The position numbers and the translations under genes were made by a program. The notes under the pieces were generated by a model. It did not search any database, had not been told where the DNA came from, and worked only from the letters and a program-made list of their open reading frames with translations. Positions 12,029 to 25,269 of a stretch of DNA of 64,000 nucleotides are shown piece after piece (within the stretch, counting starts at the first letter, position 1; each line of letters opens with the position of its first letter). The stretch is from Ulota crispa (taxonomy: Eukaryota > Streptophyta > Bryopsida > Orthotrichales > Orthotrichaceae), in NCBI GenBank assembly GCA_963920765.1, contig OY987243.1:29635060-29699059 (forward strand), read 5' to 3'.

Positions 12029-12103
12029 CCCCTCAATGCCCCAAGTATCACAGAAACACATGGAATAGAGCAAGTTTTTTGCTGCTAGGCGTTGAGGGGT
12101 TAA
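12025..12103. mobile_element. ultra-short TTAA-flanked element (79 bp)
   Basis: TTAACCCCTCAATGCC at the left and GGCGTTGAGGGGTTAA at the right with only about 45 bases between. It abuts the preceding element and shares its TTAA. It is the smallest member of the group. Confidence 0.65.
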
Positions 12104-12452
12104 GGGTTGAACCCCTTGAGGATGTTGTTGTTTCTTATACGCTTTCCCATGTTGTATACGGATGGGGCACTTTGGTAGCACATGATCCCATTGGAGTTGT
12201 AAATTTCAAGATAAGTCACAAACATACCACTAGTTGTTTTTCCTTTTTCCTGTGAAAGAGGTTTTTCCATAAACATAGTACTAGTCAACTAGGATTTTTG
12301 GAGAATTTCTGGCATTTATCATAAAGCCATTTCCTTTAAGTGCTAGATAGTCTTTGTACAAATACACCCAACTCTTTTGGTAGGCAATATCTTTAAGGGT
12401 TTAACATTACCAATTCTTATGAAAAATATAGGTAATTGATACATACAAAAGT
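12104..12452. other. intergenic, nothing recognised
   Basis: AT-rich spacer without a gene or repeat I can match. Confidence 0.4.
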
Positions 12453-12802
12453 GGGTTTTGTTATGTGGACACCATAGAGGGGGTAAATTTTAGATAGTTA
12501 TCATCAATAAGTTGAATTATATATTTGGATTTAGTGACCTTGATTTAGTCTAAAATCACAAAGGAGGTTACAATTGAACTATTTCCAATGGAAAAGCTTA
12601 ACTAAAAGGTAAATTATCATTTTTATCCTTATTTGTAAAAAAAATTAAACCCTTCCATTGGGCATTGTTCAATTAAAACCTCCTTTATGATTCCATTTTT
12701 ATCCAAAATCTCTACATCCAAATTTGAATTCAAATTTTTCAAATTCAACTTGTTGATGGTAACTATCAAAAACTCACCCCCCAGTGTCCATATAAAAAAC
12801 CC
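12453..12802. mobile_element. foldback MITE, about 350 bp
   Basis: Inverted arms start GGGTTTTGTTATGTGGACAC and end GTGTCCATATAAAAAACCC. The pairing continues inward through 'gatagttatcatcaataagt' and its inverse 'acttgttgatggtaactatc'. Single copy here; family not recognised. Confidence 0.7.
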
Positions 12803-13120
12803 CAGGTGTGCCTATGTCAATTCCCCGTCTTCTATGATGCATCGGTATTGTCATGGGTGTGCTAAACTTGATATATTTAAGTACTTTTGTCGTAGTTTAC
12901 GTAATATATAGAAGTGATGATTTGGTGAAGGTCAAAGTAGTCGTCAGAAATACTTACTCGATTTAGAATCAAAAAAATTTAAAATGAAACAAACTGATTA
13001 TTTACGGTAGGATGTATGGCCAATAGTTATTGAAGCAATGAAGATATTGAACAACCCAAAAGTGAAAAAAAAAGATTTTAGCTTGTCAAATATTAGAGGC
13101 GAAATTTTACATTCATCTAA
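12803..13120. other. intergenic, nothing recognised
   Basis: Short AT-rich spacer, no gene seen. Confidence 0.4.
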
Positions 13121-14053
13121 TTAACCCTTAAAGCCCGAAGGGTGTTGCAGAGGAAAATAAGTCCAAAACGGCCACTTTTTGATGATTTATTTAAAATTCA
13201 AAATAAAAACTTTTTTTTAGTGTTAACCATGCAGAAGTATAATGTACAAATAATACAATGTGTGAAAAAAAATTGGCCCACTTGACCATGTAGATTATAA
13301 GGTTATAATGCTTGAAGTGAGAAAAACAACTTTCTTCCATTCTTGCAAAACAAGGTTAGCAAACTTCAAGCCCTTTTAAAGTAAATTTTTTTCTTTACAA
13401 AAAAACAAGGTACTTGACTATTCACAAGTACATGATGCTAGGTTCACTCACAAAAAAAACTCAAAAGCATAAATAAAATTTAGCTCAATTTAAATCACCT
13501 TGCAATGCAAGGAGGTTTAGTAAATTGGCAATATATTAGTCATTTTTTCATGATTTCTTGAGCAATGAAGAAATCTTTCATTTGAAATTTGAATGGTAAA
13601 AAGTTAGAGGCAAACATTTGAAATATGTGAAAAAAGTTTCAAGGTCTTGGAATTAATGGTATGCAAGATAAAGTTAGAAGAAACTATTTTTTCTTGAAAC
13701 CACTCGGACATAGTTAACAATATTTATTTATTTATTTGTTTGTTCACATATATCTATTTGACAATTGTATATTGTATTTTATTAGTTACATACATTCCAA
13801 GTTTGAGGAGTTGATGAGAGTTTTAGCATAAGATTCTTCAAAGATGCCCAAACTGCCCAAGGTGCCCAAATTCTTTCAGGCAACATAACTTTTTACTTCA
13901 ACATCCAATTAGAGCTTCTTTTTTCACACAAAGATGTTCATTATGTGCACCTTGTCTCCATGTTTAAAAAATATCAGCCAAAACTTAACTTCATATGAAC
14001 CTACCCAAACTTTGAATTGGCTATTGAACAAACAATTGTGATTTAAAGGTTAA
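13121..14053. mobile_element. TTAA-flanked element 3
   Basis: Left end TTAACCCTTAAAGCCCGAAG, right end AAAGGTTAA. The body is homologous to 17427-18377, including 'gatgcccaaactgcccaagg' against the 17.4-kb copy's equivalent, and 'agagttttagcataaga'. The right end is eroded. Confidence 0.65.
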
Positions 14054-14655
14054 AGTAGTAGAATTTGAAAATCTTGAGTTGCTTAATCCCAAATTTTCTT
14101 ATCATTGCTTACGATGACAATCAAATTTTGATTGACTCATGAATGTAAACATGTCAATATTGGTTTTCATCCATTCACATTTTACTATGCGTTAGCAATA
14201 GTATTTCAAACATTTGTTGAATACAAGTCTTACAATAGAAAGTCTACAAGTTTTCCATAATAATGAAATGTAAGATTTTGGAACATATAAAAAAAGAATA
14301 ATTTAAATAAATTACCCCCAAAAAAGAACTCCAAACAAACTTTATAACGGAAAAACTTAAAAGATCACTACAACGAGAACTCAATGCTTTAAATACAAAG
14401 GAAAATCTTTGAAAATTATTTATCCTCATTTCTTAATCATCTTGAAAAGCAATGTTGATGTATATCTTCAAAAGTTGTTGTATAAGTGATTGTAAATGGT
14501 GATTCCAATCATATACAACATAAAGATCATAAGTCTACAACTTTTACTTGAAAACCATTTAAATTGTTAGTACTTTATGATTCACCTTCTCATTTAAAAA
14601 ATATATAGCCAATTTCTTGCTCCCTAAAGGGTTAGTCTAGAGTATCACTTGCTCC
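14054..14655. other. intergenic, nothing recognised
   Basis: AT-rich; may include eroded ends of neighbouring elements, for example CCCTAAAGGGTTAG near 14622. Confidence 0.4.
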
Positions 14656-15633
14656 TTAACGCCTCAATGCTTAAGGTTCAAAGAGGCCTAAACGCATTCT
14701 TGCTTTTCAAGTGTAGTAGGTCTAAATTCTAATGGAATACAAAAATTTCAATTGTACAATCTTATAGTGTGCATGATGTAGATGATGTGGATCAAATTTG
14801 GGGTCATTTGACAATATAGATTGGAAGATTATAATGTTTTAGTGTTGAAAAAGGATACTAACATTTTCCTAAAACACATTTAGAGGTGATTTTTGATTTC
14901 TAAACCTACTCAAATGAAGAAAAATCAAAATGCAAAGTGATTCAAACCAATACACAAAGACATTGGTGAAAGAAAATATCAATCAGTATATTCGTTTGGG
15001 TTTGCAAGATTGTTTTGAAATGTTAAAAAATAGTGAAAAAAGTAGCAAAAAATCACATCTATGGCTAAACCTCCCTCTACTAATATACATCTCATTCACT
15101 CATAACTTCTTGGATTGAGATGAAAATTTAACCACAGTAACTAGACTAGTATGCGCAATTTTTTCATCAACAATTGCTGAAAAAAAGTTTCCATGAAAAA
15201 TTATAAGCCACCAAAGTTCCCTATTATGCAAAAATGTGTAGATTTTGAACTTTGAGTTGCTCCCAAACATTTAAGAAAAATTGGATTGACATGAAAATTC
15301 CACCACAATTACTAGACTTTATGAAGAACAAAACACAACAAGTTTTGGTGAAAACAAACATTTGATGAAAAAGATACAAGCCCCCAAAGTTGCAGCCATC
15401 ACAATGCAATGTGGTGAACTCAATTTGACCTTCTGAATTTTGAATGAATTTCACAAATTGAATATGTCTTAGATGGATCTGAAAATTCTATCATAGAAAC
15501 TAGACTAGTATGCGCAACTTTGCCAACAAATTTTATTGAACTTGGATAATCTAAGCAAAAGTTGCAGCAATTCAAATAGGATTGATGGATTGCTAGAGGA
15601 CGGAAATCATCCCCTTAGGCAATGAGAGGTTAA
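14656..15633. mobile_element. TTAA-flanked element 4
   Basis: Left TTAACGCCTCAATGCTTAAG and right GGCAATGAGAGGTTAA. It is homologous throughout to 62219-63197 ('cattcttgcttttcaagtgt', 'tacaagcccc', 'tcatccccttaggcaatga'). It shares its right-hand TTAA with the next element. Confidence 0.75.
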
Positions 15634-16353
15634 CCCCTAAAGGACCATCATCCCCTTGGGGGACAAATGGGATCTTGGGCATGCACTTACAGCTAAACTA
15701 TTTTGTGTGGTTTTATGTAACTTTTATGGAAGATGAGTTGTTCTAAGATCTGCGTGAGCAACAAAACATTCCTTCATTCCGACATTTATTGAAGAATTTA
15801 TGAATAAAATTCCAAAAAATGGGTGAGGGCGCTCAGTCCAAAAAACTTCTTTAAAAATTGCATTTAAACAAAATAAAAATAAGAAATCTTTAGACTTACC
15901 TATATGTGGAGAGCTTTTAATCATTCAATTTTTGATTGATGAGGTGAAAGTTGTGAGAAGTTTTTATTTGTGGGTAGGTATGGTTTTGAGAGACTCCATA
16001 CCTACTTGCAAACTAAAACTCCTCATAACTTTCATCTCATCAATCAAATTTGAATGATTCAAAGCTCCCCATGTATATATAAGTATAAAGAACCTATTTT
16101 GTATTTTTATTTAAAAAAAATGCAATTTTTGAAAAAGTTTTTGGGCTGCCTGCCTTCTCGCATTTTCTATCAATTTGTTTTTAACTTCTTCAATAAATGT
16201 TGGAATGAAGAAAAAATTACATGCCCAAGCAAATCTTTGAATTTCCCATCTTCCATAAAAGTTTAAAAAAAACACACAAGGGAGTTTAGTTGTAAGTACA
16301 AGCCCAAAATCCCATTTGTCCCCCCAAAGGGACACTAGTCCTTTAGGGGTTAG
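15630..16353. mobile_element. TTAA-flanked element 5, long foldback
   Basis: TTAACCCCTAAAGGACCATC at the left and GTCCTTTAGGGGTTAG at the right, with arms of roughly 350 bp that are inverted copies of each other (for example 'caatttttgattgatgaggt' against the inverse near 16040). The axis of symmetry is near 15990. The same architecture is seen at 22161-22884. Confidence 0.85.
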
Positions 16354-17426
16354 GGTGACAAGATGGGAGGGAAAATTAGATTAAATACTCCTGAATGTCT
16401 AGAATGATTTGGAGCTTCATTGCTTGGGTGGATCACTCTTAGAAAGTTGGGTACCCCACTTGCGGCAAGTGCATAATTTTTAGGGGGCTATTTAGTTTTT
16501 TTGGCTGAATAAAAGGGTCTTTATGATTATATAATTTGGCCAAATGACCTATTTTAGGGCCCTCTTCAATTACTTATAAGAGCTAGGCAATTCTTTTTTT
16601 CTAGGCTATTCTACTTATAAAAAAAAGCATGGATTGTTAAGCAAAGTGATATTTTAGGGGTTTGACCTTTAAAGGACCGAGCTACTATAATACGCATAGT
16701 ATGTACACTGCTGTATAACTGGCATTTGCTACTAACAAAAAGTTTTAATTTGGAATCTTGACTACCTCACTAGAACAACGTTGATCTATATTCTAACTTC
16801 TTTGTTGATCTCAATTGTAATAAAGATGCAGATGCACTCAAAATACAAGAAAAATACCCTGTATTGTACTAGTCGCAAAGGGCTACTTGGTTCTTTAGGA
16901 GTTCATGCACCATAGTCTTATAGGTAAGATAAAAACAAAGAGCATATTCTTTAAAAAAACATATAATAATATAACTTCTAAAGTGCATAAGTAACTAAAT
17001 TAAAAATCAAAGCAAGTGAACAATCTTCATTTACATGTATGTATTATGCAAGAAAATTCATAGTCATTCTTGCAATCATTGATCTCATTTTTCATCCAAT
17101 AACACTTGGCACCTTGTATACCACCCTGTTAGACTAAATACAACAATTGCCATAGGATACCTCACGTCTTTGGTCCCTTCATTACTTGTAACAATAATTA
17201 ATATCCCAGGTTTTTTTCACCCTATATTACTTATAATAAATGTAGCCCTTTTAATGTACCCTTTATTAGTTCTAAGTTTGTTATAATATTTAGCTGAAAA
17301 GAATAAACCCCTCCCTATATTATGCCACACACTAAATCTAAAATGCGGTAAGTTATCCACCCGGGCTTCATTGACAAAAGCTTGGCATTCAACTTACAAA
17401 TCCATCATTTTTCATTTACAACTAGT
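16354..17426. other. intergenic, fragments only
   Basis: AT-rich. A fragment near 16655 (TTTAGGGGTTTGACCTTTAA) looks like an eroded end of the TTAA family. No gene seen. Confidence 0.4.
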
Positions 17427-18377
17427 TTAACCCCTAAAGGACCAAGGGTGTTTTTTGAGAAAAAATCTTAGAAATTGCCAAGTTTTAGTGCATTGCCCAA
17501 AATCAGAAATAAAAATCTTTTCTCTCAATTTCAACTGTACAAAAGTTTGTAAAACCAATATACCAACGTGTGCAAAAAAATTCAGCCCATTTGACCGTGC
17601 GGATTGTAAGATTATAATGTTTGAAGTGAGAAAAACAAAAAAATTCATTCCTACAAAACAAAGTCAACAGACTTTGAGCCTTCCTAGGGTAAATTTTTTA
17701 CTCTACACAAATTTGAGCTTTTTGACTATTCACAAGTATATGATGTTAGGTTCATGAAAATTTTCAGATGCAAATATAGAGTCTAGCTTATTCTAAATCA
17801 CCCTCCAATGCAAGGAGGTTAAGTGAATTGGCAATACATTAGTGATTCTTTAATGATTTCTTGTGCGATGTGGAAGTCTTTTATTTGAAATTGAACTGTA
17901 AAAAGTTAGAGACAATCATTTGGAATATGTGAAAAAAAGTTTGAAGAGCTCTAGATTTATAGATTGAAAAATAATAGGGCTTGAAGTTAGAGGAATTTTT
18001 TTTTTTCTTGAAACTGCCCGAACATAGTTAACAAAGTTTGACTCCCTTCAAAATGTGATGTGAGAGCTCTTTTTTTTTTGACAATTGTACACCATGTTTA
18101 TTTATTTACATACTTGCCAAATTTCAAAAGTTGATGAGAGTTTTAGCATAAGACTCTCCAAAGATGCTCAAATTGCCCGAATTGCCCAATTTCTTTTGGG
18201 CAACATAATTTTTGAACTGAGCATCCGATTGGGGAACAAATTAGATTTCCACTTCGGGGATACATATTTGCACCTTGTTTAACAATTTTGAGAACATTCA
18301 ATAAAATTTAACTCCATATGACCCTACCCAAGTTCTCAAGTGGCTATTGAACAGCCACTTGGTCCTATAGGGGTTAA
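17427..18377. mobile_element. TTAA-flanked element 6
   Basis: TTAA at both ends; left TTAACCCCTAAAGGACCAAG, right CTTGGTCCTATAGGGGTTAA. The body matches 13121-14053. Confidence 0.85.
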
Positions 18378-18592
18378 TTTTTAAACCAAATTTTCACATC
18401 TAAGCAATAGATATTGCACATATATTTACACTACAATAACACTTTTTTGAAAATATAGGGGCTATTTTTCTACAATAATTTCAAGTTTAATGCAATTTTT
18501 TTTGCCATTTCCTTTGACGGACTCTCTATTGTTTTTTTGAATCTTCCGGGCTCATGAGTACTTCTACCTCAATGCTACAAAAATGGGTAAAA

Positions 18593-18670
18593 CTATGGCG
18601 GGAACTTCCATAGAGAATTTGTAAATTTGGCGGGAACTTCCATTGGTAAATTTGTACTTTGGCGGGACCT
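18593..18670 (+). promoter_or_regulatory. three tandem E2F-like motifs
   Basis: An approximately 30-bp unit occurs three times. Each holds GGCGGGA: ATGGCGGGAACTTCCAT, TTTGGCGGGAACTTCCAT and TTTGGCGGGACC. TTTGGCGGGAA is the textbook E2F-binding site. No gene starts nearby, so function is doubtful and a transposon origin is possible. Confidence 0.45.
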
Positions 18671-19377
18671 TTGTTCTACGGCAAAAAAAACATTAACTTC
18701 CAGTTCATTAATCTCCAGCATTTACTGGTTTGACAGGAGTTCCTCGTTTATCACATAACAAAGAAAAATTACTGCCCTTAACTTATCACAATAATTCATA
18801 AGCATGTTCCCGTTGGGTTTGTTTGATTTAGGATTCTAATGATAATTATGAACCAGTCTTTAGATGCAATATTCTGTTCCATTAGATTCCATGAAAATAA
18901 TACAGCTACTAAGAAAGTTTCCCTTTGGCATCTAGGTTCTAAGTTCCGGCGTTACTGGTGCCTAATTTTGTTTCCATTGAATGATAATTCAACATATTTT
19001 AATGACATGATATGTTGAAATTTTACAGTTGGGGCAAATGAGGCAGTTGGGCAATTATGGCAATATTACAGTTCTTTTGTATTCATTTCAATGGGATAAA
19101 ATTATCTTCTTTTGTGCTGGAGAGATGTTATGGTTTCCCCTACAAAAGGGGAGGACAGGATGGCGTGTCAGTCTTTCAGCTGGCCTGCTCTATTTGAAGA
19201 AACATGCGGAAAACCGGTTTTCTTGCTGAAACCCCAACGTGTCGGTATAGTAAGTTTAGAGTAGGGTAATTGAATTCAGTCTACTATTTTTCATTATAGT
19301 AAATGATAGTAAACGGAAATCTAAGCTGCCTCTTTCATACCATCTTTCGAGTATCACAGTCTCTGTTCTCTCGGCTT
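18671..19377. other. intergenic, nothing recognised
   Basis: Mixed composition, short meaningless frames, no repeat matched. Confidence 0.35.
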
Positions 19378-19601
19378 AGGGCCAGTTTCCATGGGTTCCG
19401 CTGGAGGGGTCCAGCAGGGGTCTGGCGCGTATGATTCTGTAAAAATTGACTACATTTTCTTGACTCCTAGATTTTTGATTGGATGTTTGGATGTTGCTTC
19501 TAAACTCTATGCTACGTAAGGATTTTAGGAATTTTTGCTCTATTTTGCCCGGATCATCCTATAGCCCCCTCCAATTCCGGTCCCCTTGGAAACTGGCCCT
19601 T
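19378..19601. mobile_element. MITE with AGGGCCAGTTTCCA ends
   Basis: Left AGGGCCAGTTTCCATGG and right CCTTGGAAACTGGCCCT form about 16 bp of inverted repeat around 190 bp of interior. Target duplication not clear; hAT-like by general look only. Confidence 0.75.
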
Positions 19602-22160
19602 AGAGCATCTCTTGCGGCTCGCTCTACAAGGTCACTGCAAATGAATTTGTAAAGGGATAGTGGCGTGAACTTGCATGAAGTGGTGGGGTGTGGCTTGAAA
19701 CTCTCCTATAGTTTAGAAGGGTTCATGATCAGCACCTCTGTTAGAATATGCCGCAATGGTACACATGGTTGGGGAATGATGCCTTGGCAATTTGCAATTT
19801 TTACGTGCATGAATAGTGTGCGCAAGGGGCCGTGGAGGAGACTTGCATGTTGAAAGCTGGAACTTGATATGGATGTGGCTGATTTTGTAAGCCCCACAAG
19901 TGCGTATTTGCAATTGCAGTGTTATTGAAGACTCAAAATTTGCAAGTTGTTAAGAATTGGCACAAATCCATTACCAGGGCTCATTTCATGGGTGACAGGA
20001 GATGCTCTCAAAGGACTTACAACGTTGCCCTAACATGGTTTGACACATTTCAAGCATGGATGATAAGTGTTCCAAATCCCTTGAAATACTCTCATGGCAC
20101 TCTATCTTGATGTGTTAGAGCAATGACCTCTCAATACACTATTCATCCTAAGTTTAATGAGCTCTATCAATATATTCTCCTTGGTAAATGGTAAAATGAC
20201 TATTTATGAGACACACTTGAAGTGCAAGGGCCACCTTTGAAGTGCAAGGCTAGAGAACAAGAATTTTGAGGGCCCTTCAAAAATAAATGTAATCTCTTGA
20301 AGTGTCAAGTTTTAAAGTGCAAAAATGGAGATGCTTTTAGGAGTTGTCCCACTACCCAGTGAATCTTGAGAATGTAATGGTGTGAATCCAAAATGTGGAA
20401 CTTGGCTCTTCACACTTCATCCCAAGTTATTGCATTTTGCTTGCATGGCATTACTTTTTGATAGTTTTGGTGCCATCTAAATGTGGAATTTTATTCAAAG
20501 TTTGGGTCAACCATTTTGGTTGACCCAACTTGTAGCCCCAATTCCACCAATACCTTTGCATAAAAAGTCATGAATTTTTGTAGCCTAAGTACTCTCTTTT
20601 GTCTTTAATCAATAACTCAACTAAACTTGGATCTAATGTTGAGATGGAACTTGCAAAGATGGAACGTGGGATGTGAGATGTAGTGTGAATTGCCCTTTGA
20701 TATACGGCGTGTTAGAATGAGATAGCAAGCCGTTTTGAAGAGATAGGGAGAAATCTTAAATTTTTTACAATAAAGAGTAAAAGTAAATATTTTATTTTCC
20801 CCTTATGCTAGATATTGCCAATTTTGTCCTTCTTGTGGTTTTAGACTAAATCATGGTCTATGGATTCATATGTGAATTCAAATTCCCAAATTCAATCTCT
20901 TGAAAGAAAACATCTAATCTCTTACAATAATTAGCTAGTGAAAGAGTTGAAATTTTCCACACTAGCCCCACAACACATCATGCTATCTAATCCCAACCTA
21001 TATTGCGCGTAAGTGTTTGTGGGGCTAGGGCAAAAAAACTCAAATTGTTCACTTAGGAGAACATGTAAGAGTTAAGAGATATACGAGTAAAAGATTGAAA
21101 ATTTTCAAATCAAGGGCACAAAAATTAAAAAAAAGATTACAGATAGAGGCACAATTTTAAGACCCTTTACTAAAATTTAATTATTTTGACTTAATTTGAA
21201 AAGGTCTCTTAGTTTTTTGAAAGTTAGTTAACATCAAATGTGATGTATCTAAATCAACCAATGTCAAAACCAAAATTTTATAGGAATCTATAAATTATCT
21301 TTTTGAAACTATGCCTCTTTGTAATTATTTTGAAAGTGTGCCCCTATCATATAATAATTTTTTGTTTTTGTGCCTATTTGAAAATTTCCCTCAAAAGATT
21401 GTATTTGTTAATTTTTGATTTTGTATTTAGATTAAAAGGCCTTAATCTATTGCAAAACGTCAGAAGGAGATGAAATTTACCAATTACAGAATAGAGGCAA
21501 ACTCTTACACTCCATTATTTGTAAAAAAAAAAGCTGTACTTTTCCACCATGGTTCCACAAACACAGATGTGCAGTATGCCAAATTCTTTCTCACAGCATG
21601 AACTGTTCAAACTTCAGTATGGACACTCAAGCTTTATCACATGTATTGAGGTCTCAAGCACGTGCACGTAAATGTGATAACATGAAGTTAGTGTAAAGTG
21701 GTGTCTAGAGTATCTTCTGGACACTTCAACAACCCAATTTATGGACAAAATTTGTAGTCCTCACTCAAATCCCTCCCACACACTCAATATATCATCAAAT
21801 CTAAAAGTGATTATGTATTTGAATAACTTAGAAAGGGGGCAAAATACATTAAAATATGAAGAGTAGAGTATTCCTAATTCATGTCTTGAATTCATGACAA
21901 AGGTAATTTTGCACAAATGTATGTCATGTTTGTCAACTTTTATCAACACCACCAACATTTTTGTGAATTTTAGATGCACTTTAGAACTTGAAAAAATCTT
22001 AACTCAAGCAAGCCTCTTGTATATTGAGAATAAACTAAAAACATATTGGTGGTAAATTGGTGGTGGACTTGTAGTGATTTTAAGAGCATTTAAATCATGA
22101 TTTGATGTTTTTTTCCAATGTTTTTCTTAACATTTCTTTTCATTAAATTCACATGAAGTT
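19602..22160. other. intergenic; possible eroded MITE, otherwise nothing recognised
   Basis: The ends 'agagcatctc' (about 19602) and 'ggagatgctttta' (about 20325) could bound an eroded MITE of about 740 bp. From 20346 to 22160 I see only AT-rich DNA with no gene. Confidence 0.35.
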
Positions 22161-22884
22161 TTAACCCCTAAAGGACCAAGCCCTTTTTGGGGGACAAGTG
22201 AGATTTTGGGCAGGTACCTACGGCTAAACTACTTTAGGTAATTTTTTGAAACTTTTATGGAAGATGGGGACCTCAAAGATCTACGTGGGCATCTAAACTT
22301 TTCTTCATTTTGACATTTATTGAAGAAGTTAAAAATGAATTTTTGCAAAAAGGTCCAGATTGGGCAGCCAAAAAAATTCTTAAAAATTGCATTAAAAATA
22401 AATAAAAATATGAGATAGGTTCTTTAGACTTATATATAGATGGGAAGCTTTGATTTATTCAATTTTCATTGATGAGATGAAAGTTATGAGAAATTTTTGT
22501 CAGCTAGTAGGTGTGATTTTGAGAGAAACCATGCCTACACACAAACAAAAACTTCTTGTAACTTTCATCTCATTAATGAAAATTGAATGATTCAAAACTC
22601 CCCACCTATAAATAAGTCTGAAGAATCTATTTCATATTTTTGTTTATTTTTAATGCAATTTTTAAGAATTTTTTTGGCTGCCCAATTTGAACCTTTTTGC
22701 AAAAATTCATTTTTAACTTCTTCAATAAATGTCAAAATGAAGAAAAGTTTAGATACCCACGTAGATCTTTGAGGTCCCCATCTTCCATAAAAGTTTCAAA
22801 AAATTACCTAAAGTAGTTTAGCCGTAGGTACCTGCCCAAAATCTCACTTGTCCCCCAAGGGACAGTTGGTCCTCTAGGGGTTAA
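22161..22884. mobile_element. TTAA-flanked element 7, long foldback (best preserved)
   Basis: TTAACCCCTAAAGGACCAAG at the left and GGTCCTCTAGGGGTTAA at the right. Both arms (about 350 bp each) run inward through 'gattttgggcaggtacctac' and its inverse 'gtaggtacctgcccaaaatc', giving a near-perfect cruciform with its centre near 22520. No coding capacity. Confidence 0.9.
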
Positions 22885-24601
22885 AGCAATTTGTCCCTCT
22901 TTCCTAGCATTTCAAATATGTAATTAGTCACAGATTTGATGAAGAATTGAATGAGGTGGAGGGGCATGAGAGTGAGGATTACAATTTTTTGTCCACAACT
23001 CTATTACAGCTTCAAGTTCTCTTTATCTCTGCTCACATTTTAAAAAATTCATATGACCACTGTGTCAAGTGTCAACATTATTTGTGCACTAGATATGACA
23101 TTCATTCACTATGTTTGATATTGACAATATTACTTCTCTTTAATCATACCATTCTTGTAGTATGTTTCTAAAATGATGACTTTTTAAACTATTGTAGTTA
23201 CAAACTTTTCAGGTAATTAAGAAATTTTTATAACCTCAAACATTGGGGACCTCCCAATGTTTTGCATCTATATTCCATTAGGAGAAATTTGAGCCCTCCA
23301 AGAGCCCCCATACAAAGACTCTAAAGGGGTCTTAAAACATGTACTCATTACAACAAACAAATTGCTAATCCCTTACTTCTACTCACCCTTTGAATTCAAT
23401 GCAATCATGAAAACTATATCATTATGATATCCCAATTGGACAAAAACTTTGGGTACAAATGTACAATAGGATTATAAATTCTACTTAACTCTATTTGAAT
23501 TGATGAGTGAAGTACTTGGATAATAACTAGTGAGTGCAATTACGTATTTTATGAGGGCAATGTCTTTTTTATTGTTTTAGATTGTGTCTATGGCTTAGGT
23601 CCTTCATTCAAGGTAGCCATAGGTATAAGTGCCCTTTTCTTGTACTCATGCTAGCCAAAGAATAGCTTGGTTTGTCAAACCTTAGGGGGCTCTTAGATGG
23701 CCCATAATTTTCAAAATGCCATTTTGAATGTGTTTTTGGACATTTTGCAAGTGTTTCATGATGTTTAACGCTATAGAGGACAATGTCAATTTGGACATTT
23801 TTTGTAAATTCAGATGTGTTGATTCGGACATTTTTTAGTCTTTGCAGACGTTTTTTTTTTGTCATTTTGGACACACTTAGTCAATTTGAACATGGCCGTT
23901 TGGATAGTTTTTCTTGAGTTTTACACGCATCTCCCAATAATTTGCAAGTATCTTTCAATGTTTTGCAAATTAAATGAACTATTTTTGGATTATTGTGTAT
24001 GCACTTTGGGTAGTCCACAAGTAGGTGAACATGACACAATGTGTAATGGACATAGTGAGAATCTCATTGTTATCTTAATCAAGTTTACAACGTGATCCTA
24101 ATCCTAAGTGCGTGAGTTTTGAAACGACTTAACTTTGTACATGGAAGAAAATGCAAATGAAGTTTCTGTTGCCTAATTGAAAAAAATAAATAGTTTTGGT
24201 GGGTTGGGCCATTTGCAAATGCAAGAAATTAATAAAAAGAAATTCAGCAAGAATGTTGATTCTCATCTTTCACAAAATCATCATAAAATCCAAAATTTTA
24301 ATCTTATTTTCCAAAATACAACTACCCTTCACTTGACACTCATTTCCTCACAAACTTTTATTTTACAAAGCATTACAAATCTACTCTCTATAGTCACATA
24401 AGTACACAAACATTTTGTAAAACAACATTTACTAGGGAATTTAGGGTTTAGGTCTAAGGACATGAATAAGGAGAATTGTTTGGGCATTATGGAATTGCGG
24501 GCAAAGAAGTCATCTTAGGACAACATACAAATATCCTACACGTAAGGTACAATAGGTATTAGTAATTAAAATTTTAAAACTTTAAACCGGTTGAGGTGAT
24601 A
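22885..24601. other. intergenic, nothing recognised
   Basis: AT-rich. A stretch near 23715-23870 repeats 'ttggacattttt'-like words. No gene supported. Confidence 0.4.
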
Positions 24602-25092
24602 AGGGCATCTCCACCGGACTGGTCGACACGGGATGGGGAGGGAAGGTTTGAGAAGGCTTGAGTTTTTCTTTCTGGCACGGCGAGGCTGTTGAACGCCACC
24701 GGTGCCCTGTGACAGGACTCGATAGTGGGATTTTCATGCAAAGTTGACGCTGGCGTTTTGCAAAAAGGCTGCCACGTCGCAGATGACGTAGGGAGGCAAG
24801 TGGGACCAAACAACAAGGTTAGGGTTTGTGCTTGAGACAGAGAATAGAATCATGTTCCCCTAATCCACACACCCTCAAAATAGACAAGAAGGGAGTAAAA
24901 ATTGAGCAATGGAACAAAAACTGAGCACGGTGAAAAATGTTGAAGTCTCGTGAGCTCAACTTGACCGGCATTGTTTTTAGCAAGGCTGCTGAGCCCATTT
25001 CCGTCACCGCGTCCTTGGTGGAGATCCACCGCTGGCAACAATGCCACCAAACACTGTAACCCTTGTGTACAGTGAACTAGTGAAGATGCTCT
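24602..25092. mobile_element. possible MITE with AGGGCATCTCCACC ends
   Basis: Left AGGGCATCTCCACC and right GTGAAGATGCTCT are imperfectly inverted, like the 'GGGCATCTCCAAC' ends common among plant MITEs. The interior is richer in GC than its surroundings and opens several chance frames on the minus strand. Confidence 0.4.
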
Positions 25093-25269
25093 AAGGGTCA
25101 ATGAGCTCAAAAGCATGATTATTATAAGTAGATTTAGATGGTACAGATTACAGAAGACAACCATGCCCACTTTAGGTGTAATAAACGTAAGAGTTATGTG
25201 GGCCACTGGGCTATGGCCAGTATTGGAAAAGCTAGGCACGTTTTGACAAATCTCCCATAAATTAACCAA

